A stretch of 62,118 bases of DNA from assembly GCA_035513215.1 (NCBI GenBank), contig DATKCK010000064.1:1-62118 (forward strand). Direction: 5' to 3'. Positions 45,580-53,982 of this stretch are shown here, piece by piece. The translations under genes and the position numbers were made by a program. Source of the stretch: DATCZB01 sp035513215. Its GTDB lineage: Bacteria; Pseudomonadota; Gammaproteobacteria; Steroidobacterales; Rariloculaceae. The notes beneath the pieces were generated by a model. That model saw only the letters and a list, made by a program, of their open reading frames with translations, was not told where the DNA came from and made no database searches. The number at the start of each line of letters is the position of its first letter. Position 1 is the stretch's first letter.

Positions 45580-45607
45580 GGAGTCAGAGCCCCTGGGCTC
45601 TGACCCC
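45580..45607. repeat. GGGTCAGAGCCC palindrome after a stop codon
   Basis: Thirteen-base arms with one mismatch (GGAGTCAGAGCCC and GGGCTCTGACCCC) surround a CT loop. It starts three bases after the carbonic anhydrase stop and lies before the convergent transporter stop. It has the same GGGTCAGA-S-CCC core as the palindrome at 4750-4778 and no T-run. Confidence 0.8.
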
Positions 45608-45616
45608 GATTCGAAG

Positions 45617-47056
45617 CTACGCCGTCGACTCACGTAAGCGCCCGGGCGTCGGCTGCTCGGCCGACTGCGCCTCGATCGCCTCCGGCGGCTCGGGATCGAG
45701 CTTCAGGAACAGTAGCGCGACCGCCGCGAGCAGCGAGCCGCAGCCCATCACAACGGCGACGAATGGAATACCGATACCACCCTCGAACATAAAGCCTGCC
45801 GCAATCGGCGCGAGTATAGACCCGCCGCGCCCGACGCCGATGGCGAACCCCGTCCCGGCGGCTCGTACCTGCGTCGGATAGGCGTGGGCGAAGATCGCGT
45901 ACATGCCGTTGATCGCGGCGTTGATGAAGAATCCGCAGACGATACAGATCAGCGTCATCTGCACGAGATCCGATCCGACGCTGCCGTAGATCGCGACGCC
46001 GATCGTCGACATGACCATAGCGCCGATCGTCAGGTGCTTGAGATCGTAGCGGAGCGTGAGGAAGCCGAGCAGCGCGCCGCCGGTTGCGCCGCCGACATTG
46101 ATCCAGCTCAGTACGCGACTGGCGTTCGATGGATCGAATCCGCGGTCCTCGACGATCACACCAGTCCACTTCAGAATGAAATAGAACGTCATGATGTGGA
46201 AGAAATACGCGGCTGTCAGGATCACGGTCGTCCGAATGAACCTCGGAGTGAAGATACTGTTGTTCACTGCCTCGGATCGCTCGCCGCTGACGTCGGGCAA
46301 GGCATCGAAGGGCGCATGCCCCATCTTGCCGAGCGTCGCGTTGACCTTCTCGAGCGTGCCCGGCTTCGGATTGCGCACCTGCCAGCTGACCGTCTCGGGC
46401 ACGAAGAAGTAGACGACCGGGATCATCGCGAGCGTCATGCCGAAACCGAGCAGGAACACCGAATTCCAGCTGTATACCTCGAGCAATTCGGCCGCGATGA
46501 AGCCGCCGGTGAACGCGCCGACCGGATAGCCGATCGCCATCAGCGAGACGTTCAGGTGCTTCTTCTTCTTGTTCGAGTACTCGGCGACGCAGGCGTTGAT
46601 GGCCGCGAGCAGACCGCCAATGCCGAGCCCCGTGATGATGCGCCAGATCGAGATGTGAACGAGCTCGATGGGCCAATCCGGAAAATTGAACCACGGGATG
46701 GCAGTCATGACGGGATGCAGCAGACGCGCCATGATGCCGGGCTCGGTCGTGACCATGAACATGCCGGCTGTCATCAGGACCAGGCAGAACAGCATCAGGG
46801 GACGCCGGCCCCATCGGTCGGCATAACGTCCGAGGAAGATCGATCCGATCGCCATGCCGATGAGCTCCATCGAAAGCAGGAGCCCCGTCAACGAGGCAGC
46901 GATCCCGAGCTCATCGCGTATCGACCCGGCGGCGATACTGATAGAGAGGACGTCGAATCCGTCGAGGGCGTTCAGCGCAATCGTGATCACAACGACCATG
47001 ATCTGCATCCGGCTCATCGGCGAATTCAGGATGAGCTCGCGTGGATCTTTATTCAC
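45617..47056 (-). CDS. MFS transporter, aromatic-acid:H+ symporter type
   Basis: This 12-helix inner-membrane transporter resembles the AAHS family, which imports benzoate-like acids. The start GTG 47056 (VNKDPRELILNSPMSRMQ) is preferred because family members open this way and GGGGGA precedes it; an ATG at 47077 is possible. It is 479 residues long. ALDGFDVLSIS in helix 1, LGRYADRWGRRPLML between helices 2 and 3, and AYPTQVRAAGTGFAIGVGR near helix 11 are typical. The long loop between helices 3 and 4 is unusual. No aromatic degradation gene is adjacent, so the substrate is unknown. Confidence 0.88.
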   Translation of the reverse strand: MNKDPRELILNSPMSRMQIMVVVITIALNALDGFDVLSISIAAGSIRDELGIAASLTGLLLSMELIGMAIGSIFLGRYADRWGRRPLMLFCLVLMTAGMFMVTTEPGIMARLLHPVMTAIPWFNFPDWPIELVHISIWRIITGLGIGGLLAAINACVAEYSNKKKKHLNVSLMAIGYPVGAFTGGFIAAELLEVYSWNSVFLLGFGMTLAMIPVVYFFVPETVSWQVRNPKPGTLEKVNATLGKMGHAPFDALPDVSGERSEAVNNSIFTPRFIRTTVILTAAYFFHIMTFYFILKWTGVIVEDRGFDPSNASRVLSWINVGGATGGALLGFLTLRYDLKHLTIGAMVMSTIGVAIYGSVGSDLVQMTLICIVCGFFINAAINGMYAIFAHAYPTQVRAAGTGFAIGVGRGGSILAPIAAGFMFEGGIGIPFVAVVMGCGSLLAAVALLFLKLDPEPPEAIEAQSAEQPTPGRLRESTA

Positions 47057-47150
47057 GAGATGTGTCCCCCCGGGCATGCCTCGATGTTATTTGGCGAAAG
47101 CGTAGCACTTTTTCCCGCGCCGATGCGCCGGATTTTCCGCGCGGGACGAG

Positions 47151-48011
47151 CTAGGACCAGATGCGGATCAGTCCTTCCTGCGCCGTCGATGCGACCAGGG
47201 TGCCGTCGCGCGAGAAAATTTCGCCGCGGGCGAGCCCGCGCGCGCCGCAGGCATTGGGGCTCTCCATCGAGTAGAGCAGCCACTCGTCGATCCGGAACGG
47301 GCGATGAAACCACATCGCATGGTCGAGGCTAGCAAGCTGCAGCGTGCCTTCCTCGAAGCGGACGCCGTGCGGCAGCGTCGAGGTCGCAATGAGCTGATAG
47401 TCGGAAACATAGGCGAGCAGGTTGCGGTGAATCTCCGCATCGTCCGGCAGGCGATCGATGGCCTTGAACCAGAAGAGCTGCCTGGGCTCTGCCTTCTCGG
47501 CCGACAGCAGCGCAACCGGTTTGATGGGCCGGATCTCGAACGGGCGCTCGTGCGTGTAATGGCGGCGCAGCTTCTCGGGAATGTTCCCGAGGGCGGTCGC
47601 CGTCAGCTCCCGCATGTCGCTCAGGCTCTCCGGCGGCGGCACCTCGGGCATCTTGCATTGATGCTCGAGTCCCTGCTCGATCTTCTGGAACGAAGCCGTC
47701 ATGTTGAAGATCTGCCGGCCGTGCTGGATCGCCGTGACGCGTCGGTTGCTGAAGCTCTTGCCGTCCCGCGCGCGGTCGACGTCGTAGACGATATCGGCCT
47801 CGACGTCGCCGGCACGCAGAAAGTACGCATGCAGCGAATGCACTTCGCGCCCGTCCTCGACCGTCGCGCTCGCCGCCCGGAGCGCCTGGCCGAGCACTTG
47901 CCCCCCATAGACGCGCGAGCTGCCGACGTCGCGGCTCTCGCCGCGGAAGATGTTGTCCTCGATGCGCTCGAGCTTCAGCAGATGCAAGAGGTCCGCAAGT
48001 GTCGGTTGCAT
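47151..48011 (-). CDS. tesB: Acyl-CoA thioesterase II
   Basis: It hydrolyses medium- and long-chain acyl-CoA. From ATG 48011 (MQPTLADLLHLLKLERIEDN) it has 286 residues, equal to E. coli TesB; a longer open frame that reads through the preceding gene is spurious. Double hot-dog motifs include RVYGGQVLGQAL, HSLHAYFLRAGD, LASLDHAMWFHRPFR with the catalytic aspartate, and GEIFSRDGTLVAS with TAQEGLIRI at the end. It lies 11 bases after the hydroxyacid dehydrogenase gene, at the end of the riboswitch-led run. Confidence 0.95.
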   Translation of the reverse strand: MQPTLADLLHLLKLERIEDNIFRGESRDVGSSRVYGGQVLGQALRAASATVEDGREVHSLHAYFLRAGDVEADIVYDVDRARDGKSFSNRRVTAIQHGRQIFNMTASFQKIEQGLEHQCKMPEVPPPESLSDMRELTATALGNIPEKLRRHYTHERPFEIRPIKPVALLSAEKAEPRQLFWFKAIDRLPDDAEIHRNLLAYVSDYQLIATSTLPHGVRFEEGTLQLASLDHAMWFHRPFRIDEWLLYSMESPNACGARGLARGEIFSRDGTLVASTAQEGLIRIWS

Positions 48012-48022
48012 GTCGAACTCGC

Positions 48023-48898
48023 TCAGCCGGTTCGGTTGAGCCGCGCGATCAGGCTCGACGTGTCCCAGCGCCGGCCTCCCATACCCTCGACGTCGGCGTA
48101 GAACTGATCGACTAGCGCAGCGAGCGGCAGCGCGGCGCCGTTTTGCCGCGCTTCGTCGAGGCAGATTCTGAGATCCTTGCGCATCCATTCGACGGCGAAC
48201 CCGAACTCGAACTCGCCGCCGACCATCGTCTTCCAGCGATTCTCCATCTGCCACGACTGTGCGGCGCCCTTCGAGATGACGTCGACCACGGCCGCTTCGT
48301 CGAGCCCGGCTCGTGTCGCAAAATTCAACGCTTCGGCCAGGCCCTGCACGACGCCGGCGATGGCGATCTGATTGACCATCTTCGTCAGCTGCCCGGCGCC
48401 GGCGTCGCCGATCCGGCGGACGCTTTTCGCATACGCGCTGATGATCGGCTCGGCGCGCGCATAGGCCGCCTCGCCGCCGCCGCACATGACGGTCAGTTGC
48501 CCGTTCTCGGCGCCGGCCTGTCCGCCCGAGACGGGCGCATCGACGCAACCTATGCCCTTCGCGTCGCCGGCGAACGCGATCTCGCGCGCGACACCGGCCG
48601 ATGCCGTCGTGTGATCGACGAAGACGGCGCCCGATGCCATCGACTCGATGACGCCGCCCGCCCCGAGCACGACTTCGCGCACGTCGGGGTCGTCGCCGAC
48701 GCAGGTCATGACGAAGCGGGCCCCCGCCGCGGCTTCGGCAATCGTCGCGGCCGCCGAGCCGCCGTATTCTTCGGCCCAGGCGACGGCTTTCGCTCGCGTG
48801 CGGTTGAAGACGGTCACGTCGTGACCGGCTTTGGCCAGCCAGCTGGCCATCGGGTAGCCCATGACACCGAGGCCGATGAATGCGACTCTTTCAGTCAT
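48023..48898 (-). CDS. NAD(P)-dependent beta-hydroxyacid dehydrogenase (HIBADH/GlxR family)
   Basis: It oxidises a 3-hydroxyacid or reduces tartronate semialdehyde; the exact substrate is unknown. The 291 residues have a Rossmann motif GLGVMG (9-14), the substrate-binding segment DAPVSGGQAGAENGQL (120-135) and catalytic K173 in GQLTKMVNQI. KDLRICLDEARQ is the C-terminal family segment. Its ATG overlaps the upstream kinase stop by four bases, so it is translationally coupled to the thiamine-type operon, an unexpected partner. Confidence 0.9.
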   Translation of the reverse strand: MTERVAFIGLGVMGYPMASWLAKAGHDVTVFNRTRAKAVAWAEEYGGSAAATIAEAAAGARFVMTCVGDDPDVREVVLGAGGVIESMASGAVFVDHTTASAGVAREIAFAGDAKGIGCVDAPVSGGQAGAENGQLTVMCGGGEAAYARAEPIISAYAKSVRRIGDAGAGQLTKMVNQIAIAGVVQGLAEALNFATRAGLDEAAVVDVISKGAAQSWQMENRWKTMVGGEFEFGFAVEWMRKDLRICLDEARQNGAALPLAALVDQFYADVEGMGGRRWDTSSLIARLNRTG

Positions 48899-49737
48899 TT
48901 CGAACGGTCATCTTCGATCCTGTACCGCGCGACTATAGCAGCACCGGCATCGCCCGATGCCAGCGCCCAGAAATGCGCCAGCAGGCGCACGACGCGTTTC
49001 ACTTTAGCAAACTCGAGTGGCAGCGACGGCACCTGGCACCCGAAGTAGGCGTCGAGCAACGCCGAGGTTTCGCCCTCGGAGAAATCGTTCATGACGACGA
49101 GCGAGGCGAGATCGACGACCGGCGGCGCCGTGACGGCATAGTCGAAGTCGATGAGCTTCAGGCCGTCATCCCCGACGAGCAGATTCTCGGCGAGGAGATC
49201 GTTGTGACAGAGCGTCGCCGGATGCCCGTCGAACGCGAGCGCCAGGTCACGGAGCTCCTCGTGACGCTCGCGATCGCGCTTCGACAGCGATTGCGGACCG
49301 CCGGCGTTCGCGACGTAGCGTTCGGCATAGACGGCCGGCGCGAAGCGCGGCACGTCGACGTCGACGGCATGCAGGCGAAGCAGACACCGAGCGGCCGCCT
49401 CGATGCAGCCGGGCCTGCGCAACGACTCGGAAGACAGTGGCGCGGCGCCCTCGAGAAACTCGGTCACGAGCACTCTTGCGCCCTCGTCGAAGGCGATCGG
49501 CCGCGGCGCGATTCCGACGTCCGCGAGCACGCCGAGAAGCGCGAACTGCTCGGCCGGCCCGAGCAGGGCGTCCGAACCGTGGTCGAACTGCTTCGCGACA
49601 AAGCGCCCCGACCCGGTCGCGACGAGGTAGCTCGAACCGGTCGACCCCGACGGCAGCAAGGTGATCGACAGTACGTCGCCGAGCATCGCAGCCAGGCTCG
49701 GCCGGAGACGTTCGATCTCAGGTGGGCGATCGGCCAT
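48895..49737 (-). CDS. Aminoglycoside-phosphotransferase-fold kinase, probably thiamine kinase-like
   Basis: It is a small-molecule kinase of the APH/choline-kinase fold. From ATG 49737 (MADRPPEIERLRPSL) it has 280 residues and overlaps the pnuC stop by 20 bases. Motifs are GSTGSSYLVATG with FVAKQFD (ATP lysine K49), the catalytic CHNDLLAENLL (H178, D180, N185) and LIDFDYA (metal aspartate 197). Sitting after a TPP riboswitch, a TonB receptor and a PnuC-type transporter, it probably phosphorylates thiamine to trap it. Choline or another alcohol is the alternative. Confidence 0.82.
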   Translation of the reverse strand: MADRPPEIERLRPSLAAMLGDVLSITLLPSGSTGSSYLVATGSGRFVAKQFDHGSDALLGPAEQFALLGVLADVGIAPRPIAFDEGARVLVTEFLEGAAPLSSESLRRPGCIEAAARCLLRLHAVDVDVPRFAPAVYAERYVANAGGPQSLSKRDRERHEELRDLALAFDGHPATLCHNDLLAENLLVGDDGLKLIDFDYAVTAPPVVDLASLVVMNDFSEGETSALLDAYFGCQVPSLPLEFAKVKRVVRLLAHFWALASGDAGAAIVARYRIEDDRSK

Positions 49738-50326
49738 CGGCGACGTGGCCTTCGGCGTTGAGACTCTTCCACCAGGCATGGAAGCCGAGGACAACGAGAA
49801 TCAGAAAGTAGGCGTACAGCGCCGCATACCAATAGAGCTCGCGGGCGAGGTTGACGTAGACCAGTATCGAATCGATGACGAGCCAATAGATCCAGTTCTC
49901 GATCACCTTGCGCGCGACCATGAATGTCGTCACGATCGCGGCAACGGTCGTGAACGAATCGACATAGGGAAACGCCGCGTCGGTGCGGCTCATAACCCAC
50001 CCGAAACCGACGCTCGCGATCACAATGGCCGTCACGGCAAGGATATGCGTTCGGGCCCTCCACCAGTGCACCCGAACGCCCGGCCCGTCCCCGGCTCCGC
50101 GCCGCCACAGAACCCAGCCGTAAATCGCCATTGCCACGTAGAAAATCTGCAACGCGGACTCCATGTAGAGCTTCGCGTCGAAATAGACGATGGCGCCGAG
50201 CGCCACCCAGACCAGGGCGACAGGCCAGCACCACTGGCTCTGGCGAATCGCGAGCTTCAAGTAGGCAAGCGCGAACAGCACGCTGACGACCTCGAGGTAC
50301 AGGGCCAAACGGTCCGGCAGGTCCAC
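49718..50326 (-). CDS. pnuT: PnuC-family vitamin transporter (probable thiamine transporter PnuT)
   Basis: This is an inner-membrane facilitator of about seven helices and 202 residues. YLEVVSVLFALAYL, WCWPVALVWVALGA, MESALQIFYVAMAIYGWVLW and ENWIYWLVIDSILVYVN are PnuC signatures. PnuC proteins carry nicotinamide riboside, PnuT thiamine and PnuX riboflavin; the TPP riboswitch upstream supports thiamine. The start is GTG 50326, 15 bases after the TonB receptor stop, and the C-terminus overlaps the kinase. Confidence 0.86.
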   Translation of the reverse strand: MDLPDRLALYLEVVSVLFALAYLKLAIRQSQWCWPVALVWVALGAIVYFDAKLYMESALQIFYVAMAIYGWVLWRRGAGDGPGVRVHWWRARTHILAVTAIVIASVGFGWVMSRTDAAFPYVDSFTTVAAIVTTFMVARKVIENWIYWLVIDSILVYVNLARELYWYAALYAYFLILVVLGFHAWWKSLNAEGHVADGRSPT

Positions 50327-50341
50327 GACGCTCGCCCGAAA

Positions 50342-52504
50342 TCAGAAGTTGTGCCTGACGGACAAGCCGACGAGGCGAGGCTCGCCGAACTGCAGGTAGC
50401 GTTCGGGAACCCATCCCTTGCGCGGATCGTTGCCGAAATAGAGCCCGTGCACGGCGACATCCTCGTCGAGCAGGTTGCGCGCCCAGAGCGTGAGCTCCGT
50501 CGCGCCGAGCCTGCGGCTCAGGCTCGCGTTGACGATCGTCGATCGACCGATCCTCGCATCGTGGTAGTAGCCGTAACGATGCGAGTCGCTGGCATCGATG
50601 CCGGCCGCCACTGTCCAGTTCGCGTCCGGCGACCATTCGCCGCCGACATGGGCCTGCCAGGATGGCGCTTTGGTCTGATCGATGCCGTTGCGGACGACGA
50701 AGTCGTCGAGATCGAGATCGAAGGTCGTCAATGAATCGACCTCGGTGTTCATCAGGCCGAGCGACGCGCGAAGCCGCCAGCGATCGGAGACGCGATAGTC
50801 GAGATCGAGCTCGGCGCCGAGATTCTCGCCGTCGGCATTGTCGAGCGTGCCGACCCAGAGAAAGTTCACCGGATCCCAGAACCACGACTCGATCTGCGCG
50901 TCGTCGCGCGACATGCGGAAGACGGCGGCCCGGAGCGCGAGTCGCCCGCCGGCGAGCGCGTTCTTCAGACCGAGCTCCGTGCTCGTTAGCCGCTCGCGGC
51001 CGATCAGAAGCCGCGGCTCGAGGAATGCCTGGAAACGCGGCTGGACGAACGGCATGACGCTGCTCGCCTCGGCATTGACGCCGCCGGGCTTCACGCCTCG
51101 CGAGACGACGGCGAAGACGTTGCCGGTGGCGCTGAAAGCGTAGCGGAGCGCGATCTCTCCGGCGCTCAGATCGTCGTCGCTCTCGCTTTCGAACGCGAAG
51201 CTGTCGCTGTAGCGATCGTCGAACCGCTCGCGCCTCAATCCCAGCGTCAGCTCGAGGCGGTCCGAGAGCGCGATTTCCGCCTGCCCGTAAATCGCGAGGC
51301 GGTCGGACTCGTAATCGCTCGCAAACGGGCCGTAGTACTGCCGCAAGAGCGCCTCGGTACGATCCTGAACGTAGACACCGACTACGTAGCGGCGCGCACG
51401 GCCGGCGCTCGAGACGCTTTCGCCGAGCCAGCGCAGATCGAGCGACGTGTCGTCGCGCTCGCGAACGTAGCGATCCGTGTTCGAGAAGAAATCGAGCACC
51501 GGGTCGCACTGCGCGCCGTCGCAGATGCCGACGTAGGTCCAGTCTTCGTCGAAGCCGTAATCAACCTCGCTCTCGAGCCGGTTGAGCTTGGCCTCGACGA
51601 TACCGCCCGTGGCAAGCGTCCAGGTGCCCTTGATGCCGAGCGCGCTCGAACCGAGATCGTCGCGTCCGGGCTCGTCGGAGAGCGTCGTGCGCGTGTTGTC
51701 GAGCGAGAACGCATCGTAGCCGTTGTCGCTGTCGAAACGGATCGCCGTGAAATCGAACGTGACCGAGTCGCTGGCCGACCAGGCGAGCTTCGCGCGCAGC
51801 ATGGTCTCCTCGTATCCGTTCGTGTCGTCGCGGCCGAGCCAGGCGTTCTTCATGTAGCCGTCACCTCGATGATGCTGCACGGCGACGCGCCCGGAGACCG
51901 TCTCGCTCATTCCGCCTCCCGCCGCGAGTCCGAGCATGGCCGTGCCGTAATCGCCGACGCCGGCATCGAGATAGGCATCGAAGGTCTCGGCCGGCGCCGC
52001 CGAGATGACGTTGACCCGGCCCGCGAGCGCGCTCGCGCCGAATGTCGTTCCCTGCGGTCCGCGTAGCACCTCGATCTGCTCGACATCGAACAGCATCGCG
52101 GCGCCTGCGATTCCGCCGACGTCGAAGCCGTCGATGCTCAAGCCGACCGAGGGGTAGTGCTTCGGGTCGACGAACTGTTCGAGATCGCCGATGCCGCGAA
52201 TCTGCACGAAGCGGCCGCGCGACGCTCCGCTCGTCGTCGTCACGTTGGCGGCCGTGCCGACGACGGCTTCCAGATGCTGGGCCTCGCGCGACTCGATGAG
52301 CCCGGCGGCGATGACCGACGTGTTGCCGACGCTGTCGGCGAGCGACTTTGGCCTGAAGCCCGTCGTCACGACGACCTCGTCGGCTTCGATCGGCGCCTGC
52401 TCGGTTGGAGCTTGCTCGGTCTGAGCCCGGACGGAGGGGCTCATGCAAGAGCCCGCCACGACGAGCGCGGCGATCTTTGGGACAGGGGGTGTTCGTGTCC
52501 GCAT
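50342..52504 (-). CDS. TonB-dependent receptor, probably for thiamine
   Basis: This is an outer-membrane active importer of 720 residues. It has a signal peptide (about 1-27), a TonB box ADEVVVTTGFR (about 41-51), a plug domain with GRFVQIRGIGDLEQFVDP and EQIEVLRGPQGTTFGASALAG, and a 22-strand barrel ending VGLSVRHNF with the terminal phenylalanine. The start ATG lies inside a 9-bp hairpin, with GGAG in its loop, and a TPP aptamer sits about 50 bases upstream. The substrate is inferred from that control and from the PnuT-like neighbour. Confidence 0.92.
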   Translation of the reverse strand: MRTRTPPVPKIAALVVAGSCMSPSVRAQTEQAPTEQAPIEADEVVVTTGFRPKSLADSVGNTSVIAAGLIESREAQHLEAVVGTAANVTTTSGASRGRFVQIRGIGDLEQFVDPKHYPSVGLSIDGFDVGGIAGAAMLFDVEQIEVLRGPQGTTFGASALAGRVNVISAAPAETFDAYLDAGVGDYGTAMLGLAAGGGMSETVSGRVAVQHHRGDGYMKNAWLGRDDTNGYEETMLRAKLAWSASDSVTFDFTAIRFDSDNGYDAFSLDNTRTTLSDEPGRDDLGSSALGIKGTWTLATGGIVEAKLNRLESEVDYGFDEDWTYVGICDGAQCDPVLDFFSNTDRYVRERDDTSLDLRWLGESVSSAGRARRYVVGVYVQDRTEALLRQYYGPFASDYESDRLAIYGQAEIALSDRLELTLGLRRERFDDRYSDSFAFESESDDDLSAGEIALRYAFSATGNVFAVVSRGVKPGGVNAEASSVMPFVQPRFQAFLEPRLLIGRERLTSTELGLKNALAGGRLALRAAVFRMSRDDAQIESWFWDPVNFLWVGTLDNADGENLGAELDLDYRVSDRWRLRASLGLMNTEVDSLTTFDLDLDDFVVRNGIDQTKAPSWQAHVGGEWSPDANWTVAAGIDASDSHRYGYYHDARIGRSTIVNASLSRRLGATELTLWARNLLDEDVAVHGLYFGNDPRKGWVPERYLQFGEPRLVGLSVRHNF

Positions 52505-52532
52505 TGCAGGCTCCGTGTAACGGGCAATGCGG
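52499..52532 (-). promoter_or_regulatory. Start-codon-sequestering hairpin
   Basis: On the minus strand the arms CCGCATTGC and GCAATGCGG pair perfectly over nine bases around a 16-base loop. The receptor ATG (52504-52502) is inside the second arm and the ribosome site GGAG (52514-52511) is in the loop. Placed right after the TPP aptamer, it fits a translational expression platform. Confidence 0.75.
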
Positions 52533-52556
52533 CTGGGTGCGAAATTCTGTTGAAAT

Positions 52557-52646
52557 CCGTCCCTTCGCCGGTATTACCCGGATCAGGTTCAAAGGGTCAT
52601 CGGCGCTCATCGCCGAAATCTCAGGCCGCAAGGGCCGCCCCTCGGT
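52557..52646 (-). ncRNA. TPP (THI-box) riboswitch aptamer
   Basis: The minus strand reads GGGGCGGCC, then GGCCTGAGATTTCGG, a P3a hairpin CGGCG/CGCCG, then ACCCTTTGAACCTGATCC, GGGTAATACC and GGCGAAGGGA, the ordered conserved blocks of the thi box (CUGAGA, ACCUGAU, UAAUACC, GCGnAGGGA). P1 closes with CCG and CGG. It lies about 50 bases before the TonB receptor start and should repress the whole operon when thiamine diphosphate is abundant. Confidence 0.96.
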
Positions 52647-52656
52647 TACAGGAGCG

Positions 52657-52685
52657 ATGATAACGCGGGCCGGACGCGGTCGCCA
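52657..52685 (-). promoter_or_regulatory. Candidate promoter of the riboswitch operon
   Basis: A -10-like TATCAT (52662-52657) lies where transcription would begin about 7 bases later, near 52650, just before the aptamer. The -35 candidate TGGCGA (52685-52680), at 17-base spacing, matches only half of the consensus. Confidence 0.4.
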
Positions 52686-52750
52686 GCCGCGGCGGGGGCA
52701 GCCCGCGCAGATCAGGGCAGGGGGCCGTAACTCAGGGCAGCGAGCTTGAC

Positions 52751-53533
52751 TCAGGGCAGCGGTCTGACCCAGATATTGCGGAAGCTGATCGGCGGGCTCG
52801 GCTCGCCGTGCGCCTGAAGCTTGATCGGCGAATCGCCATGCGCGCGGTAGCGCGGCGAGCCGATGTAGCCCGTCTCGCCGCGCAGCTCGAAATCGTTCTG
52901 AACGAGAACGCCGTTGAAGAAGGCCGTGATTCTCGCCGGCGCAACGAGCTCGCCGCCGGCGTCGAACCCGGGCGCGGTCCAGATCACGTCGTAGCTCTGC
53001 CATTCGCCGGGCGGCCGGCTCGGATTGACGAGCGGAATCGACTGCTTGTAGACGCTGCCGGCCATGCCGTTGACGTAGGTCGAATTCTCGTATGAATCGA
53101 GAATCTGCAGCTCGTAGCCCGCGTCGCCCGGGCCTGTCGAGGCCAGAAACAGGCCGCTGTTGCCGCGCGCCTGTCCCGTTCCCGTCATCACCTCGGGGTT
53201 TCGCCACTCGAGGTGTAGCTGAAAGCTGCCGAAGCGCCGCCGCGTCTCGATGTTGCCGGCCGACTTCACGACCGTCATAGCGCCGTCGGCGACGGTCCAT
53301 GCCGCAGGCGATCCGTCGCGCGACGCCACCCACTCGTCGAGCGAGGTTCCGTCGAACAGGACGATCGCATCGGACGGCGGCGTCATTCCGATGCCGGCCC
53401 CGGTCTCGACCGGGGCCGGCACGGGCTCCCAGATTTCGGTCTGTTCCGGGCGCGCGGGTTCGCTTCGGTTGTCCTGTGCGGGCACCGGCGCCGGCAACAG
53501 CGTAAGCACGACCGCGGTGACGGCGCTTCTCAT
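52751..53533 (-). CDS. Exported DUF1080 protein (3-keto-disaccharide hydrolase-type fold)
   Basis: It is a periplasmic protein of 260 residues with a signal peptide (about 1-20, ending VPAQ) and a concanavalin-like jelly-roll fold. The family opening is IVLFDGTSLDEWVASRDG, followed by TVADGAMTV, SFQLHLEWRNPE, GNSGLFLAS, YELQILDSYEN, PGEWQSYDVIWTAP and the end PISFRNIWVRPLP. Some DUF1080 members cleave 3-keto-glycosides; others have no known role. It is last in a three-gene operon with two uncharacterised exported proteins. Confidence 0.9.
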   Translation of the reverse strand: MRSAVTAVVLTLLPAPVPAQDNRSEPARPEQTEIWEPVPAPVETGAGIGMTPPSDAIVLFDGTSLDEWVASRDGSPAAWTVADGAMTVVKSAGNIETRRRFGSFQLHLEWRNPEVMTGTGQARGNSGLFLASTGPGDAGYELQILDSYENSTYVNGMAGSVYKQSIPLVNPSRPPGEWQSYDVIWTAPGFDAGGELVAPARITAFFNGVLVQNDFELRGETGYIGSPRYRAHGDSPIKLQAHGEPSPPISFRNIWVRPLP

Positions 53534-53541
53534 GGCGCGCG

Positions 53542-53982
53542 TCAGGGGCTGCCGAAACTCTCGCCCGTCGCGGCCGTGCAGCCGCCCTCCGGCAATGCCA
53601 TGCCGCAGCTGATGACGGGACTCGCGAGCGCGCCGAACGGCCGTCCGTCGCGAAGCGGGTTCAGCGTCACCGTGATGACGGTGCCGACCGGAAAGCTTCG
53701 CACCGTGATTCCCTCATCGGCGATCTGCGCGGCGGGGCCCGTTTCCACGCCCCAGGCGACGGGATTGCCGTCGTCGCCGATCATGGTATCGCCGTTCTCG
53801 TCGACGAGCTCGAAGATGAGCTGCGCGTGATTCGCGCCGGGAATGAACCGGCTCAGCTTGCCGGTCAGCGTCACCGACTGCGTGCGGTCGTACATCGCGA
53901 ACGAATGGTGACTCACTGCCGGCAGCGCGATCAGCAAGGCAGCCGCCGCCGCGCCCGTACGGAGTGCGATGCGTCTTCTCAT
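53542..53982 (-). CDS. Exported DUF6152-like protein
   Basis: The function is unknown. From ATG 53982 it has 146 residues: a signal peptide (RTGAAAAALLIALPAVS), then HHSFAMYDRTQSVTLTGKLS, GANHAQLIFEL and a C-terminal part with two cysteines (PVISCGMALPEGGCTA). It matches the N-terminal half of the 9916-11019 product. Its ATG overlaps the preceding gene's stop by four bases, so the two are translated together; the DUF1080 gene starts eight bases later. Confidence 0.85.
   Translation of the reverse strand: MRRRIALRTGAAAAALLIALPAVSHHSFAMYDRTQSVTLTGKLSRFIPGANHAQLIFELVDENGDTMIGDDGNPVAWGVETGPAAQIADEGITVRSFPVGTVITVTLNPLRDGRPFGALASPVISCGMALPEGGCTAATGESFGSP

Noticed and set aside
49464..51509. 681-codon open frame on the minus strand
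   Set aside because: It runs in a different frame through the TonB receptor and pnuC genes; the product is arginine-rich with no motif.
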